In this document: one piece after another, positions 53,806 to 63,255 of the stretch
How the letters are laid out: the number at the start of each line of letters is the position of its first letter
How positions within the stretch are numbered: position 1 is the stretch's first letter
NCBI RefSeq assembly: GCF_003112775.1
Contig: NZ_BFCH01000018.1
Span: 734,362 to 798,361 of the forward strand
Source of the DNA: Mycobacterium montefiorense
GTDB taxonomy: Bacteria > Actinomycetota > Actinomycetes > Mycobacteriales > Mycobacteriaceae
Direction of reading: 5' to 3'
DNA length: 64,000 nt
The notes under the pieces: model-generated
The model's database searches: none
Told to the model about the DNA's origin: nothing
The model's input: the letters and a program-made list of their open reading frames with translations, nothing else
Program-made: the position numbers and the translations under genes

Positions 53806-54765
53806 CAGCGGATGCCAGCCGATGGATGGTCGCTATAACCGGATAGCTAGCGGCGTTTGTTTCTCGATGTCACCGTACGGACAACGGGGCGGTCACACTA
53901 CTCGACATGAGGGCGGCAGACTTACTTGACGACGCCATCTCACAGCAAACCTCAATAAACCTCGTAGCAGTTTTATATGTTTACGCTAGGTGAAATTTAG
54001 GGGAGCTCAGTGTGACCATTGACGATCAATTGGGTACCTGCGTTGTCGCGCCCGGGCGCCTCCGCGGCGGCCACGCACCCTCCCGATACCGGCGATGCGC
54101 TTGCCGCAGCGACCTTTTGGAGCGGCGGCAAGTCACGGCGGACGGGCCGAGAATTCGAACCGTGGGCCACGCGATTGCGTGGTAAATCGCGCCAACGCGG
54201 CGGCGGCGATGAACGAAAAATCCGTACTGGAAAATGCGGAAAATAATGGAAACATCGCCAATCATTGAGCCGAACAGTTTATGTCGTCGGGTGAAATTTG
54301 CACCCTTGCAATTCGATAGCAGGAAAAGTTGCAGATGCAATTGTGGATATTCGCCTGCATTGGCGGTTAACGCAATCAAGGCCCCGCGCTATAATACCGC
54401 GACATTCGTCAGTTGATAAATTCATCAGGAACTCTTAGAAGCGTCGCTGTGCTCCAGGATAATACCGATTCAACAGGTAGTATCGCCCCTATGATGTTAG
54501 CTGCAACGCCGTTCTGTGTCACACCCGGGCGTCGCATTAATACGAAATTATCCCACAATTATTGCCATATACATGATCCGATCTGAAACCCGGGGCCGGG
54601 TGGGAACCCTGAGAAATTCTTAACCCCGAGAGCCCGTGCTGACCGTCGTTAAACACGTGCCAAGCGGCCCGATTCGATGTATTTCATTAGAGCTGCGGCG
54701 AGTTTGCGGCCAGGGGTGCGAAACCGCGCCTACCATGGCGCCCAAAGGAGGGATCGGAGGTAGAA
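53806..54765. other. 960-bp AT-rich intergenic region
   Basis: No gene is supported on either strand; frames here lack ribosome sites and normal codon bias. From about 54240 to 54600 the base composition is clearly AT-richer than the surrounding genes. It holds a consensus TATAAT promoter (54367-54395). The AT-rich part could be a binding region for the nucleoid protein Lsr2, or the scar of a lost gene. A second M-box was searched for by eye and not found. Confidence 0.5.
54367..54395 (+). promoter_or_regulatory. SigA-type promoter upstream of PPE-PE-PPE-DUF732-mgtC
   Basis: TTAACG (54367-54372), 17 bp, TATAAT (54390-54395). The -10 is a perfect consensus, rare in mycobacteria, and the -35 matches TTGACA at four of six bases. 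Transcription from about 54402 would give a leader of about 365 nt before the PPE gene at 54766. Confidence 0.55.
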
Positions 54766-56013
54766 ATGTTGGACTTCGGGGCGCTACCACCAGAGATCAA
54801 CTCCGGTCGAATGTACGTCGGTGCGGGATCGGGGCCTTTGCTGGCCGCCGCTGCGGCCTGGGATTCGCTGGGAGCCGAACTGCATTCCTATGCGTCGGCC
54901 TACCTCTCGAGGATCCAGGGCCTGACCGTCGGATCATGGTCAGGTCCGGCGTCCATCTCGATGAGCGCCGCGGTCGCGCCGTTTGTGGCGTGGGCGACGG
55001 CATCCGGAGTGCAGGCGGAGCAGGCGGCCATGCAGGCCAGGCTCGCTGGGGCCGCCTACGAGACCGCGTTCGCTGCGACGGTGCCCCCGCCGGTGATCGC
55101 GGCCAACCGCAGCCTGGTGATGACGCTGATCGCCACCAACATTCTCGGACAGAACACCGCGGCGATCGCGGCCGCCGAAGCGGACTACGCCGAGATGTGG
55201 GCCCAGGACGCCGTAGCGATGTATGCGTACGCCGGCTCGTCGGCAGCAGCCACCGAGCTGACGCCGTTCACCGAGCCGCCGCAGACCACCGACCCGTCGG
55301 GGGTGGCCAGACAGGCCGCAACTGTTGCGGAAGCCGCTGCGACGTCAGATATCCAATCGGAGCTGTCTACGCTGATCAACGAGACGCCCGCATTGCTGCA
55401 ATCCCTGGCAGCCGCGCCTTCGGCGACGGCAACACCGGCGTCGATCATCGACGATATCTACCCCCTCACGGTTAATCTCCGGTCCATTTTCAGCGCTATC
55501 ACGGGCGCTTACAGCCCCATCGGGGCGATCATCCTGCCCGGTGGTTGGTGGCTGTTGTCCCTTCAGGCGCTTGGTCTGGCACAAAACGGGCCGGGCGTTG
55601 CGGAATTGCTCGGCGGCGGAAAGGACATCGTCGGAGGGCTGTCGCCGCTGGCGCCGCTGCGCGGCGGCTACATCTCCTGGGTGACACCGGACGTCGGCGG
55701 GGCGGTGTCGGGGTCGATGGGCCGCTCGACCCTGGTCGGATCGTTGTCGGTCCCGCAGGGCTGGGCGTCGGCCGCCCCCGTGATGAAGACGGTCGCATCG
55801 CTGCTGCCGGGAACAAGTTCGGTGGCGCTGCCGGCGATTCCCGCAACGACACAAGGCTCGTTGTTCGGCGAAATGGCCATGGCGAGTCTGGCCGGTCGCG
55901 CCCTGGCGGGCGCCGGTGTGCGCACGATCAGCAATGGCACCACGGGGGCCTCCGCCGCGGCGGCCGAGGGCGTCGCCACCACGGCCACCATCATCGTGGT
56001 CCCGGCGGATTGA
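54766..56013 (+). CDS. PPE family protein (PPE31-like)
   Basis: 415 residues from ATG 54766, preceded by AAAGGAGGG and GGAGG. It begins [20 protein letters not shown]; the WxG-type turn is [10 protein letters not shown] and the SVP motif [10 protein letters not shown] hydrophobic segment ([22 protein letters not shown]) lies near residue 245. The tail [15 protein letters not shown] differs from the RPPxAG end of the other PPE proteins. It is followed 58 bp later by a PE gene, which may encode its partner. Confidence 0.92.
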   Translation: MLDFGALPPEINSGRMYVGAGSGPLLAAAAAWDSLGAELHSYASAYLSRIQGLTVGSWSGPASISMSAAVAPFVAWATASGVQAEQAAMQARLAGAAYETAFAATVPPPVIAANRSLVMTLIATNILGQNTAAIAAAEADYAEMWAQDAVAMYAYAGSSAAATELTPFTEPPQTTDPSGVARQAATVAEAAATSDIQSELSTLINETPALLQSLAAAPSATATPASIIDDIYPLTVNLRSIFSAITGAYSPIGAIILPGGWWLLSLQALGLAQNGPGVAELLGGGKDIVGGLSPLAPLRGGYISWVTPDVGGAVSGSMGRSTLVGSLSVPQGWASAAPVMKTVASLLPGTSSVALPAIPATTQGSLFGEMAMASLAGRALAGAGVRTISNGTTGASAAAAEGVATTATIIVVPAD

Positions 56014-56071
56014 GGGGTTTCGACGTGGCACCTGAGACGGGATTAATCCAACGGAACGCGGGGGACAAGCT

Positions 56072-56371
56072 ATGTCTTTTGTGACTGCACAGCCGGAGAT
56101 GTTGGCGGCTGTGGCCGGCGACTTGCAGGGCATCGGCGGGTCGATGAGCGCGGAGAACGCCGCCGCGGCCGCCCCGACGACGGGCGTAATCCCGGCCGCC
56201 GCGGATGAGGTTTCGGCCTTGACCGCTGCGCAGTTCGCGGCGCACGCCCAGATGTACCAAGCGGTCAGCGCCCAGGCGGCGGTGATTCACCAGATGTTCG
56301 TCAGCACTTTGGCGAGCAGTGCCGGGTCGTACGCGGCCACTGAAGCAGCCAACGCGGCAGCCACCGGCTAA
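56072..56371 (+). CDS. PE family protein (PE20-like)
   Basis: 99 residues, PE domain only: MSFVTAQPEMLAAVAGDLQG, then VIPAAADEVSALTAAQFAAH and the end AGSYAATEAANAAATG with the YxxxE motif. It is closely similar to the PE protein at 41573. It lies between two PPE genes (22 bp before the next), so either may encode its partner. The first two bases of a ribosome site are weak (GCGGGGG). Confidence 0.93.
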   Translation: MSFVTAQPEMLAAVAGDLQGIGGSMSAENAAAAAPTTGVIPAAADEVSALTAAQFAAHAQMYQAVSAQAAVIHQMFVSTLASSAGSYAATEAANAAATG

Positions 56372-56393
56372 GCCTGTATTGAGAGGTACGGCA

Positions 56394-57791
56394 ATGAGTT
56401 TCGCGTTCCAACCACCAGAAATCACCTCGGGTGAGATGTACATGGGTCCGGGGGCAGGGCCGCTGCTGGCCGCCGCGGCCGCGTGGGATGCGTTGGCAGC
56501 TGAACTGCAGTCCACGGCGTCCTCCTACGGTGCGATCGTCGACGGGCTGGTCAACGATGCGTGGACCGGCCCGTCGTCAGTGGCCATGGCCGCCGCGGCC
56601 GCGCCCTTCGTGACGTGGATGACGGCTACCTCGGCGCAGGCCAAGACAGCGGCCGTTCAAGCCATGGCCGCGGTGAGCGCGTATGAGACCACTTTCGCGG
56701 CGGTGGTGCCACCGACGGAGATCGCGACCAACCGCGCCGAGCTCGCAATGTTGTTGGTAACCAATACTTTCGGGCAGAACACGGCCGCGATCGCGGCCAC
56801 CGAGGGCGAGTACGGCGAGATGTGGGCGCAGGACGCCGCCGCGATGTTCAGCTACGCGAGCGCGTCGGCGGCCGCCACCCGACTGACGCCATTCACCGAG
56901 CCGCCGCAGACCACGGATGCCACTGGGCTGGCCCGCCAGGCAGCCGCGGCAGGCGAGGCCGACGCTGCCGCTGTGGCCGCGGACGCATTGCCGAGTGCTG
57001 CGGCGGCCAGCTCCCCGTACGACTTCATCTCGCAGCTACTGGAGGCGCTCGGCAACGGTGCCCGCAATTACATGAACTTCTGGGACCAGGTGCTCAATGG
57101 CCTGACCGGTTCACCAGTCGCCGGGGCAACATGGCAGAACACTTTCGGGATTCTTGCCGACATCGGCCGGTTCAGCACGGTCGCCAACGACAGCATGAGC
57201 CCAATCAACCTCGGCATGACCGAGTTCAAGCTGTTCTGGAAGCCTCCGGTTGAGGGGCTCGACATCCCGAAGTCTGCCTTGGGCGCCGGGCTCGGCATGC
57301 GGCCGGCCGCCGCCGTCGGATTCACCAGTCCGGTATCGGCGGGCGTCGGCGAGGCAAACGTGGTGGGCAGACTATCGGTGCCACCGACCTGGGCGTCGGC
57401 GACCCCGGCAATCCGGATGGTCAGCACGGCGCTGCCGGCCACCAGCCTGGCCGCGGCCCCCGCGTCCGGGATCCCGGGAAGCCTCCTTGGTCCGATGGCA
57501 CTGGGCAGCCTGACCGGCGGGGCGCTAGGTGCGGCGTCGCCGCCAATCTTCGGCGGCGGCGCCCGCGTCAGAGCCAGCGGCGGGAAGTGTGGTGAGCCTG
57601 TCAAACTCGACGATGTCATCGCGAAGCTGCAGAAGGAACCGGAAGCCGTGCAGCACTGGAACGTCGACAAGGCGGGGCTCGACGCGCTGCTCGACCAATT
57701 GACCAAAAAACCCGGTATTCATACAGTGCACGTCTCCCGGGGAGAAACGCCGAAGGTGACCTTGCCCGACGTCCAGCTTCCCAGCACATGA
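56394..57791 (+). CDS. PPE family protein with C-terminal extension (PPE33-like)
   Basis: 465 residues from ATG 56394 (GAGAGG upstream). The PPE domain starts MSFAFQPPEITSGEMYMGPG; WxG turn AWTGPSSVAM, SVP motif GRLSVPPTW. After residue about 400 an extra 65-residue segment (KLDDVIAKLQKEPEAVQHWN; LLDQLTKKPGIHTVHVSRGE) replaces the usual RPPxAG end and looks like a small alpha/beta domain. The stop overlaps the DUF732 start (ATGA), tying the two together. Confidence 0.92.
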   Translation: MSFAFQPPEITSGEMYMGPGAGPLLAAAAAWDALAAELQSTASSYGAIVDGLVNDAWTGPSSVAMAAAAAPFVTWMTATSAQAKTAAVQAMAAVSAYETTFAAVVPPTEIATNRAELAMLLVTNTFGQNTAAIAATEGEYGEMWAQDAAAMFSYASASAAATRLTPFTEPPQTTDATGLARQAAAAGEADAAAVAADALPSAAAASSPYDFISQLLEALGNGARNYMNFWDQVLNGLTGSPVAGATWQNTFGILADIGRFSTVANDSMSPINLGMTEFKLFWKPPVEGLDIPKSALGAGLGMRPAAAVGFTSPVSAGVGEANVVGRLSVPPTWASATPAIRMVSTALPATSLAAAPASGIPGSLLGPMALGSLTGGALGAASPPIFGGGARVRASGGKCGEPVKLDDVIAKLQKEPEAVQHWNVDKAGLDALLDQLTKKPGIHTVHVSRGETPKVTLPDVQLPST

Positions 57792-58105
57792 AACTGCTGC
57801 CGACGCTGGTAGTCGTAATTGGCGCGATCGGTCTCGCGACGCCCGCGCACGCCGAGCCGGAGGGCGACGATTCGCTATTTCTGGCCAGGCTCGGCGATGC
57901 CGGCATCACCTACAGCAGTCCCAGCCAAGTCATCGCGTCCGCCAAAGCGGTGTGCGGGATGATGGGCAGGGGCGAGACGGGTCTGCAGGTTGTCAGTGAC
58001 ATCAAGGACCAGAACCCGGGGATGACGTTGGATGCCGCGGCCAAATTCGCGGCGCTCGCATCGGATGCGTACTGCCCCCACCACCTGACACCCAAAGCCG
58101 GTTAA
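57788..58105 (+). CDS. Secreted DUF732 protein (Rv1810-like)
   Basis: 105 residues, ATG overlapping the PPE stop. Signal peptide LLPTLVVVIGAIGLATPAHA, then the DUF732 domain: FLARLGDAGITYSSPSQVIA, AVCGMMGRGETGLQVVSDIK and DAYCPHHL. Two cysteines may form a disulfide. It lies 39 bp before mgtC. Function unknown; the gene is linked to Mg2+ starvation in M. tuberculosis through the M-box operon. Confidence 0.9.
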   Translation: MKLLPTLVVVIGAIGLATPAHAEPEGDDSLFLARLGDAGITYSSPSQVIASAKAVCGMMGRGETGLQVVSDIKDQNPGMTLDAAAKFAALASDAYCPHHLTPKAG

Positions 58106-58144
58106 CCTGAGTCTCGCCAAACGTCCCCGGGGAAGGAGCGCGGT

Positions 58145-58855
58145 GTGACGCAGACGTTGAGCGTCGCCGATTTCGGGCTCCGGCTCGGCGTCGGGGTGGG
58201 GTGTGGCGCCCTGGTCGGCATAGAGCGGCAATGGCGAGCCCGCAGGGCCGGGCTACGGACGAACGCTCTGGTCGCCGCAGGTGCAACCCTGTTCGTGTTG
58301 TACGCGGTTGCCACCGCGGACAGCAGCCCCACCCGAGTCGCGTCCTATGTGGTGTCCGGTATCGGGTTTCTCGGTGGTGGCGTGATCCTGCGCGAGGGCG
58401 TCAACGTCCGGGGCCTCAACACCGCCGCCACCCTGTGGTGCTCGGCGGCGATCGGCGTCCTGGCCGCCTCCGGGCACCTGGTATTCACGTTGATCGCCAC
58501 CCTGTCCGTCCTCACCATCCACTTGATCGGCCGCCCGCTGGGGCGGGTGATCGACCACGACAACGACGCTGAAGAGGACGAGGGCCGTCAACCCTTCCTG
58601 GTGCAGGCCATCTGTCGTCCGAAGTCCGAGAAATACGCCCGCGCCCAACTGATCCAGCACGCCAGCAGCAACGACATGACGCTGCGCGGCATCCATACCG
58701 GGCGGGTGACAGACGACGAGATCACCTTGACCGCACACCTTCTCGTGGACGGACATACCCCGGCCAAACTGGAGCGATTGGTCGCCGAGCTGTCCTTGCA
58801 ATCCGGCGTTCGCGCGGTGCAGTGGTACGCCGGCGACGAGCGACAGCCGGAATGA
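58145..58855 (+). CDS. mgtC: MgtC family virulence-associated membrane protein
   Basis: 236 residues from GTG 58145 (GGAAGGAG upstream). The N-terminal half has four or five membrane helices with the family segments LGVGVGCGALVGIERQWRA, GIGFLGGGVILREG and NVRGLNTAATLWCSAAIGVL. The soluble C-terminal ACT-like domain follows (RPKSEKYARAQLIQHASS). MgtC supports growth at low Mg2+ and inside macrophages, in other bacteria by acting on the F1F0 ATP synthase. Confidence 0.95.
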   Translation: MTQTLSVADFGLRLGVGVGCGALVGIERQWRARRAGLRTNALVAAGATLFVLYAVATADSSPTRVASYVVSGIGFLGGGVILREGVNVRGLNTAATLWCSAAIGVLAASGHLVFTLIATLSVLTIHLIGRPLGRVIDHDNDAEEDEGRQPFLVQAICRPKSEKYARAQLIQHASSNDMTLRGIHTGRVTDDEITLTAHLLVDGHTPAKLERLVAELSLQSGVRAVQWYAGDERQPE

Positions 58856-58865
58856 TCGCGCCCGG

Positions 58866-60077
58866 CTACGGGCGGTCCTGTAGCTCCGGCGCGGCCGACG
58901 CCAGCAGGTCGGCGCGGACGCCGGTCAGCGGGGGATAGATTCGCCTGCGATTGATGGTCTGCTTGGTGGCCTTGGCGTGCGCTCCCGTCGAGACCACTGC
59001 GCGATCCCATCCCTCGGTGTAAACCGCACCGGCCGGCCCGAGATCGAGAACCGTGACATACCAAGGGATTCGAAGGGCCAGCAGGGGCGCGTCAAACAAG
59101 TCGCTAATCACGTTGTAGCCAGCATAACGGCCCATCGGCCGCCCGTGCTGACACGACATCACCGACAGGTGTTCGTCATCCATGCGCGCCGCGGCCACGT
59201 CACCCGCGGCGAATATCGACTCGACTCCGATCACCCGCAGGTAGTCATCGACGAGCACCCGGCCCGACCGGTCGCGGGCCACCGGCAGCTGTTCGGCGAG
59301 CGAGCTCGCCCGCATGCCCGCGCACCACACCACGGTTGCCGCCGCCAGCTGCTCACCCGAGGACAAAGACACCGCGGTGGGGCCGACCTCGGTGACACTG
59401 GCTCCTGTTCTGGTCTCAATGCCATTGTCCGACAATGCCTTTTCGATCACCGGTCGTGCCGAGGGGCCCATATCGGAGCCGACCACCGGATTGTGGTCGA
59501 CGAGAACCACCCGGGGAGTGATTCCGGAGAACAACGCGCGCAACCGGTTCGGCAGCTCGCATGCCGTCTCGATACCCGTCAGCCCGGCACCGACCACGAC
59601 GACCGTCGCCGCTTCGGGCGCCGGCGGACCGCCGGCAAGTCCCTGCAGATGCCGCTGCAACGCGACGGCGCCGTCATAGGTGTCGACGTCGAAACCGAAC
59701 TCCCGCAGCCCCGGTATGACCGGTTTGAGGACTCGGCTACCCGACGCCAGCACCAGCCGGTCGTAGCCGAATGTCTCACCGGCTGCGGTTCCGACGGTTC
59801 GGGTGTCCGCGTCGACGGTCGTCACCTCGGCGGCGATGTGCGCCACCCCGGCGGGATCGAGCAGCTCGGAGAGCGGAATCCGGCAGGCGCGCAGATCGGC
59901 CTCGTAGTTGCGGACCCGGATGTCGTGGCACCCCGTCGCGCTGAGCACGGTGATATCGACCGTTCCCGGCGGCACAGCAAGCTCGTCGAGTCGCCGGGCG
60001 GCGCCGAGCGCCGCCCATAACCCCGCGAACCCGGAGCCGACCACCAGCACAGCCGTCCCGCGATTGATCGCTGTCAT
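58866..60077 (-). CDS. NDH-2-like FAD/NAD(P) oxidoreductase (Rv1812c-like)
   Basis: 403 residues from ATG 60077; the frame extends 20 codons more without support. FAD motif VLVVGSGFAGLWAALGAARR, NAD motif VVVVGAGLTGIETACELPNR, and the second FAD segment SIFAAGDVAAARM. This is the type II NADH dehydrogenase / ferredoxin reductase-like fold. No clear membrane-anchor helix is seen at the C-terminus. It converges with mgtC with a 10-bp gap. Electron acceptor unknown. Confidence 0.9.
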   Translation of the reverse strand: MTAINRGTAVLVVGSGFAGLWAALGAARRLDELAVPPGTVDITVLSATGCHDIRVRNYEADLRACRIPLSELLDPAGVAHIAAEVTTVDADTRTVGTAAGETFGYDRLVLASGSRVLKPVIPGLREFGFDVDTYDGAVALQRHLQGLAGGPPAPEAATVVVVGAGLTGIETACELPNRLRALFSGITPRVVLVDHNPVVGSDMGPSARPVIEKALSDNGIETRTGASVTEVGPTAVSLSSGEQLAAATVVWCAGMRASSLAEQLPVARDRSGRVLVDDYLRVIGVESIFAAGDVAAARMDDEHLSVMSCQHGRPMGRYAGYNVISDLFDAPLLALRIPWYVTVLDLGPAGAVYTEGWDRAVVSTGAHAKATKQTINRRRIYPPLTGVRADLLASAAPELQDRP

Positions 60078-60146
60078 CAGCCACAGTCTGGACCGTCGAG
60101 GCGCCCGAGCGACAGATCGGATTGATGACTGCCGCACCGCAGGCCT

Positions 60147-60158
60147 TACCCTGTCTGT
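60147..60158 (+). promoter_or_regulatory. Leaderless promoter element for the Rv1814-like gene
   Basis: TACCCT (60147-60152) is followed by six bases and the GTG at 60159. This TANNNT-N6-GTG layout supports both a leaderless mRNA and the choice of this start. No -35 is evident. Confidence 0.5.
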
Positions 60159-61097
60159 GTGGGTGCCATCACAGGGTTCTTAGCCGTACTACCTCCGCAA
60201 ATGCGGGACCCGGTGCTGCTCGCCATTCCGTTTTTCCTGCTGCTGCTGATTCTCGAGTGGACCGCGGCCCGCAAGCTGGAGCATCTGGAGGCGGCCGAGG
60301 ATCCCCGCCCGGCGTCGGGTGCGTATCTGACCCGCGATTCCTGGGCGAGTATCTCGATGGGGCTGGTCTCGATTGCCACCACCGCCGGCTGGAAGACCCT
60401 GGCCCTGCTGGGTTACGCCGCGATCTATGCCTACCTGGCGCCGTGGCACCTGCGGGTGGACCAGTGGTACACCTGGGTCATCGCGATCGTCGGCGTCGAC
60501 CTGCTGTACTACGCCTACCACCGCATCGCCCACCGGGTGCGACTGATCTGGGCCACGCACCAGGCTCACCACTCCAGCCAGTACTTCAACTTCGCCACCG
60601 CGCTTCGCCAGAAGTGGAACAACAGCGGCGAGATCTTGATGTGGGTTCCGTTGCCGCTGCTGGGAATTCCGCCCTGGATGGTGTTCTTCGCCTTCTCGCT
60701 GAACTTGATCTACCAGTACTGGGTGCACACCGAACGGATCGACAAGCTCCCGCGGCCGTTCGAATTCATCTTCAACACGCCGTCGCACCACCGGGTGCAC
60801 CACGGCATGGACAAGGTGTACCTCGACAAGAACTACGGCGGCATCTTCATCATCTGGGATCGCTTGTTCGGCAGTTTCCAGGCCGAGCTGTTCCGTCCGC
60901 ATTACGGCCTCACCAAGCAAGTGGACACCTTCAACATCTGGAACCTGCAGACCCGTGAATACGTCGCTATCGTGCGCGACTGTCGGTCGGCGAGCCGGTT
61001 TCGTGACCGGTTGGGCTATGTTTTCGGACCGCCGGGCTGGACTCCGCGCCTGGCCGGTCAACCCGATGACTCCGTTCGGCTGGCGACGTCGATGTAA
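60159..61097 (+). CDS. erg3: Fatty acid hydroxylase / sterol C5-desaturase superfamily membrane enzyme (Rv1814-like)
   Basis: 312 residues from GTG 60159, supported by a leaderless promoter; ATG 60201 is the alternative. Histidine boxes for the di-iron centre are HRIAHR, HQAHHSS and HRVHHGMD, spaced as in sterol desaturases and alkyl hydroxylases. Membrane helices include VLLAIPFFLLLLILEW, WYTWVIAIVGVDLLYY and PWMVFFAFSLNLIYQYW. It is annotated as erg3 in M. tuberculosis; the real lipid substrate is not known. Confidence 0.9.
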   Translation: MGAITGFLAVLPPQMRDPVLLAIPFFLLLLILEWTAARKLEHLEAAEDPRPASGAYLTRDSWASISMGLVSIATTAGWKTLALLGYAAIYAYLAPWHLRVDQWYTWVIAIVGVDLLYYAYHRIAHRVRLIWATHQAHHSSQYFNFATALRQKWNNSGEILMWVPLPLLGIPPWMVFFAFSLNLIYQYWVHTERIDKLPRPFEFIFNTPSHHRVHHGMDKVYLDKNYGGIFIIWDRLFGSFQAELFRPHYGLTKQVDTFNIWNLQTREYVAIVRDCRSASRFRDRLGYVFGPPGWTPRLAGQPDDSVRLATSM

Positions 61098-61204
61098 CGC
61101 CGGCCCCGGCTATCGCGATTAGGTCGATGTCGAAACAGTAACGACGTAATCTCGAGTTGTGGTCGGTGCCCGCGCCGGCCTTGACGGAACGGAGTCCGTC
61201 CGTG

Positions 61205-61882
61205 ATGTATCGCATGGCACTTCGCGTATTGGCCGCAGGCGTTGCCGCCCTGGCATTCATTCCCGGTCTGCCGGCCGCAAAGGCCCACGCAGACCCGGTC
61301 GCGGTGTTCCCGGGCATGGAGATCCTGCAGGACAACCGTCTTTGCACGCTGGGCTATGTCGATCAGGCCGCCCGAATCGGATACACCGCGGGACACTGCC
61401 GCAGCACCGGAAACGTCGTGACCGACAAGAACCGCAACGTCATCGGCCATCTCGCAACCTTCCGAGACGACACGCCCAGCGGCTCGACGGTGGCAGTCGA
61501 CCAGGCGATCAGCGACTACGAGGCGATCGTGCTCGACGGCAACGTGTCGATGAACGACGTGCTGCCGGGCGGACGGCCGCTGGTATCGAGCCCGAACATC
61601 GCGCTCGCGCCGGGGCAGCCGATCTGCCACTTCGGCGTGTCCACCGGAGAAACGTGCGGCACCGTCGAAGCCGTCAACAACGGCTGGTTCACCATGTCCC
61701 ACGGTGTCCAGAGCCATCCGGGCGACTCCGGCGGTCCGGTATACCTGGCCCCTCCGGGAGGTCCCGGACAGGTCGTCGGGATCTTCAACAGCATGTGGGG
61801 CGACTTCCCCGCAGCGGTGTCGTGGCGGTCCACCTTCGAGCAGGTCCACCAGGACATGGCAGGGCAAGTTAACGCCGGCTAG
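61205..61882 (+). CDS. Secreted trypsin-like serine protease (Rv1815-like)
   Basis: 225 residues from ATG 61205 (GGAG ten bases upstream; ATG 61214 also possible). A signal peptide [20 protein letters not shown] ends near AHADP. The chymotrypsin-fold triad is visible: His in YTAGHC, Asp in SDYEAIVL, Ser in [10 protein letters not shown]. Four cysteines (RLCTLG, GHC, PICHFG, ETCGTV) may give two disulfides. It is 225 residues with no other domain. Its 3' end overlaps the F420-type gene by 4 bp, head to head at the stops. Confidence 0.88.
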   Translation: MYRMALRVLAAGVAALAFIPGLPAAKAHADPVAVFPGMEILQDNRLCTLGYVDQAARIGYTAGHCRSTGNVVTDKNRNVIGHLATFRDDTPSGSTVAVDQAISDYEAIVLDGNVSMNDVLPGGRPLVSSPNIALAPGQPICHFGVSTGETCGTVEAVNNGWFTMSHGVQSHPGDSGGPVYLAPPGGPGQVVGIFNSMWGDFPAAVSWRSTFEQVHQDMAGQVNAG

Positions 61883-62322
61883 GGCGACCCGAGCACAAAC
61901 ACCGGTATCGATGGGGCTGCAGCCCGCAATTGCTCGTCGGTGGATTCCGGCGTCAACCCGGCCACGTGACCCTTGACCTCCCAGTACCACCTGTCGAGGT
62001 AGCGCTTCACCAGTTCCGGTTTGCCCGCATCGTCGACCTCGGTCGCCACCACGCTTTGCCGGCGCCAGCGTGGCCCCAGTTCGACGACACCCGCGGCCCT
62101 GACGTTGCGTGCCCACTGGGTGTTGCCTCGGGGCGAAATGAGATAGTCGACGCCGTCGCTGGTCAAGACGTTGATCACCACCGCTCGCAGCTTCCCGGTC
62201 TTGCGCCCGCGGACGCGCAGCGCGCGGGTCCCGGCGATGCTGACCCCAAGATCGGCGAGCCAGCGGATGACGACATTGCTGGCCCGAGCGGTCCGGTTGG
62301 GTTGTTCATAGCGGGTGGACAT
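61879..62322 (-). CDS. Nitroreductase/deazaflavin (F420)-dependent oxidoreductase, Ddn-like (DUF385)
   Basis: 147 residues from ATG 62322 with AGAGGA upstream; the frame runs on to 62409 past the likely start. The split beta-barrel family features are [39 protein letters not shown] and the C-terminal PVFVLGSP. Proteins of this family bind F420H2 or lipophilic quinones. It is divergent from the TetR gene at 62444 across a perfect operator, so it is probably repressed by it. Confidence 0.85.
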   Translation of the reverse strand: MSTRYEQPNRTARASNVVIRWLADLGVSIAGTRALRVRGRKTGKLRAVVINVLTSDGVDYLISPRGNTQWARNVRAAGVVELGPRWRRQSVVATEVDDAGKPELVKRYLDRWYWEVKGHVAGLTPESTDEQLRAAAPSIPVFVLGSP

Positions 62323-62350
62323 CGTGGATCCTCTCGGCCGGCCCTGCGAA

Positions 62351-62385
62351 ATTGTGAGAGCAGTGCTCTCTTGCTTGGTCACAAT
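62351..62385. promoter_or_regulatory. TetR operator between the Ddn-like and TetR genes
   Basis: GAGAGCA (62356-62362), G, TGCTCTC (62364-62370) is a perfect 15-bp palindrome, a common form for actinobacterial TetR sites. A second, wider inverted repeat ATTGTGA (62351-62357) / TCACAAT (62379-62385) overlaps it. Both lie in the divergent gap. Confidence 0.65.
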
Positions 62386-62443
62386 GGCACAACACTCAAC
62401 GAAAAGCAAGAGCGGTGATCTCGAATTGTGTCAGACTGCCTAC

Positions 62444-63127
62444 GTGGGCAAACGCCAGGAATCGCGCGAACAGATCGAGACGCGCATCGTGGAGCTGGGA
62501 CGTCGCCACCTGGTCGATCGCGGCGCGTCCGGGTTGTCGCTACGTGCGATTGCGCGTGATCTGGGCATGGTCTCCTCAGCCGTGTACCGATACGTGTCCA
62601 GCCGCAACGAATTGCTCACCTTGCTGCTGGTCGACGCGTATTCCGACCTGGCCGAGTCAGTGGACCGGGCCCGCGAGACCGTGGGCGAACTGTGGAGTGA
62701 CGATCTCGTCGCCATTGCGCAGGCGTCGCGACGCTGGGCCGTGCAGCATCCTGCGCAGTGGGCCCTGCTGTACGGCAGCCCGGTGCCGGGATACCACGCC
62801 CCTGCGGAGCGCACCGTCGGAGTCGGCACCCGCGTGGTTGGAGCCATCTTCGACGCCATTGCTGCGGGAATCACCACCGGTGATATCCGGCTAACGAGTA
62901 CCGTTGTCCCACAACCGATGTCATCAGACTTCGATCGAATTCGGCAGGAATTCAGCTTCCCCGGTGATGACGCCGTCATCACCAAGTGCTTTTTGTTCTG
63001 GGCGGGGGTGCTCGGTGCCATCAGCCTCGAGGTGTTCGGGCAGTACGGCACCGACACCCTGACTGACCCGGAGACGGTCTTCAACACTCAGCTCGAGCTG
63101 CTGGTGGACGTGCTCGCTCGGCATTGA
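62444..63127 (+). CDS. TetR family regulator (Rv1816-like)
   Basis: 227 residues if started at GTG 62444 (MGKRQESREQIE); TTG 62426, six codons earlier, matches the annotated M. tuberculosis start as I recall it. The HTH is LSLRAIARDLGMVSSAVYRY followed by VSSRNELLTLLL. The C-terminal WHG-type domain includes RWAVQHPAQWALLYGSPVPG. It most likely represses the divergent Ddn-like gene and itself through the palindrome at 62356-62370. Ligand unknown. Confidence 0.9.
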   Translation: MGKRQESREQIETRIVELGRRHLVDRGASGLSLRAIARDLGMVSSAVYRYVSSRNELLTLLLVDAYSDLAESVDRARETVGELWSDDLVAIAQASRRWAVQHPAQWALLYGSPVPGYHAPAERTVGVGTRVVGAIFDAIAAGITTGDIRLTSTVVPQPMSSDFDRIRQEFSFPGDDAVITKCFLFWAGVLGAISLEVFGQYGTDTLTDPETVFNTQLELLVDVLARH

Positions 63128-63241
63128 CCGCCGGCGGCCGGAGACCCGGAATTAGAACGTGTTCACCTAACGATTCCGGGCACCGAACCCCGGATTACGG
63201 CAAAGATTTTCTAGGTCTTTCTGGCGGCCCTCGGACTGGGC

Positions 63242-63255
63242 TATCCTGCCAGACG
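63242..63255 (+). promoter_or_regulatory. Candidate leaderless promoter of the VOC gene
   Basis: TATCCT (63242-63247) is followed by eight bases and the ATG at 63256. The spacing suits a transcript starting at or just before the start codon. No -35 is clear. Confidence 0.35.

Noticed and set aside
53806..54765. A second M-box before the mgtC-containing operon
   Set aside because: The conserved GTTAGGTGAGGC and AGACGCC elements are not present in this gap.
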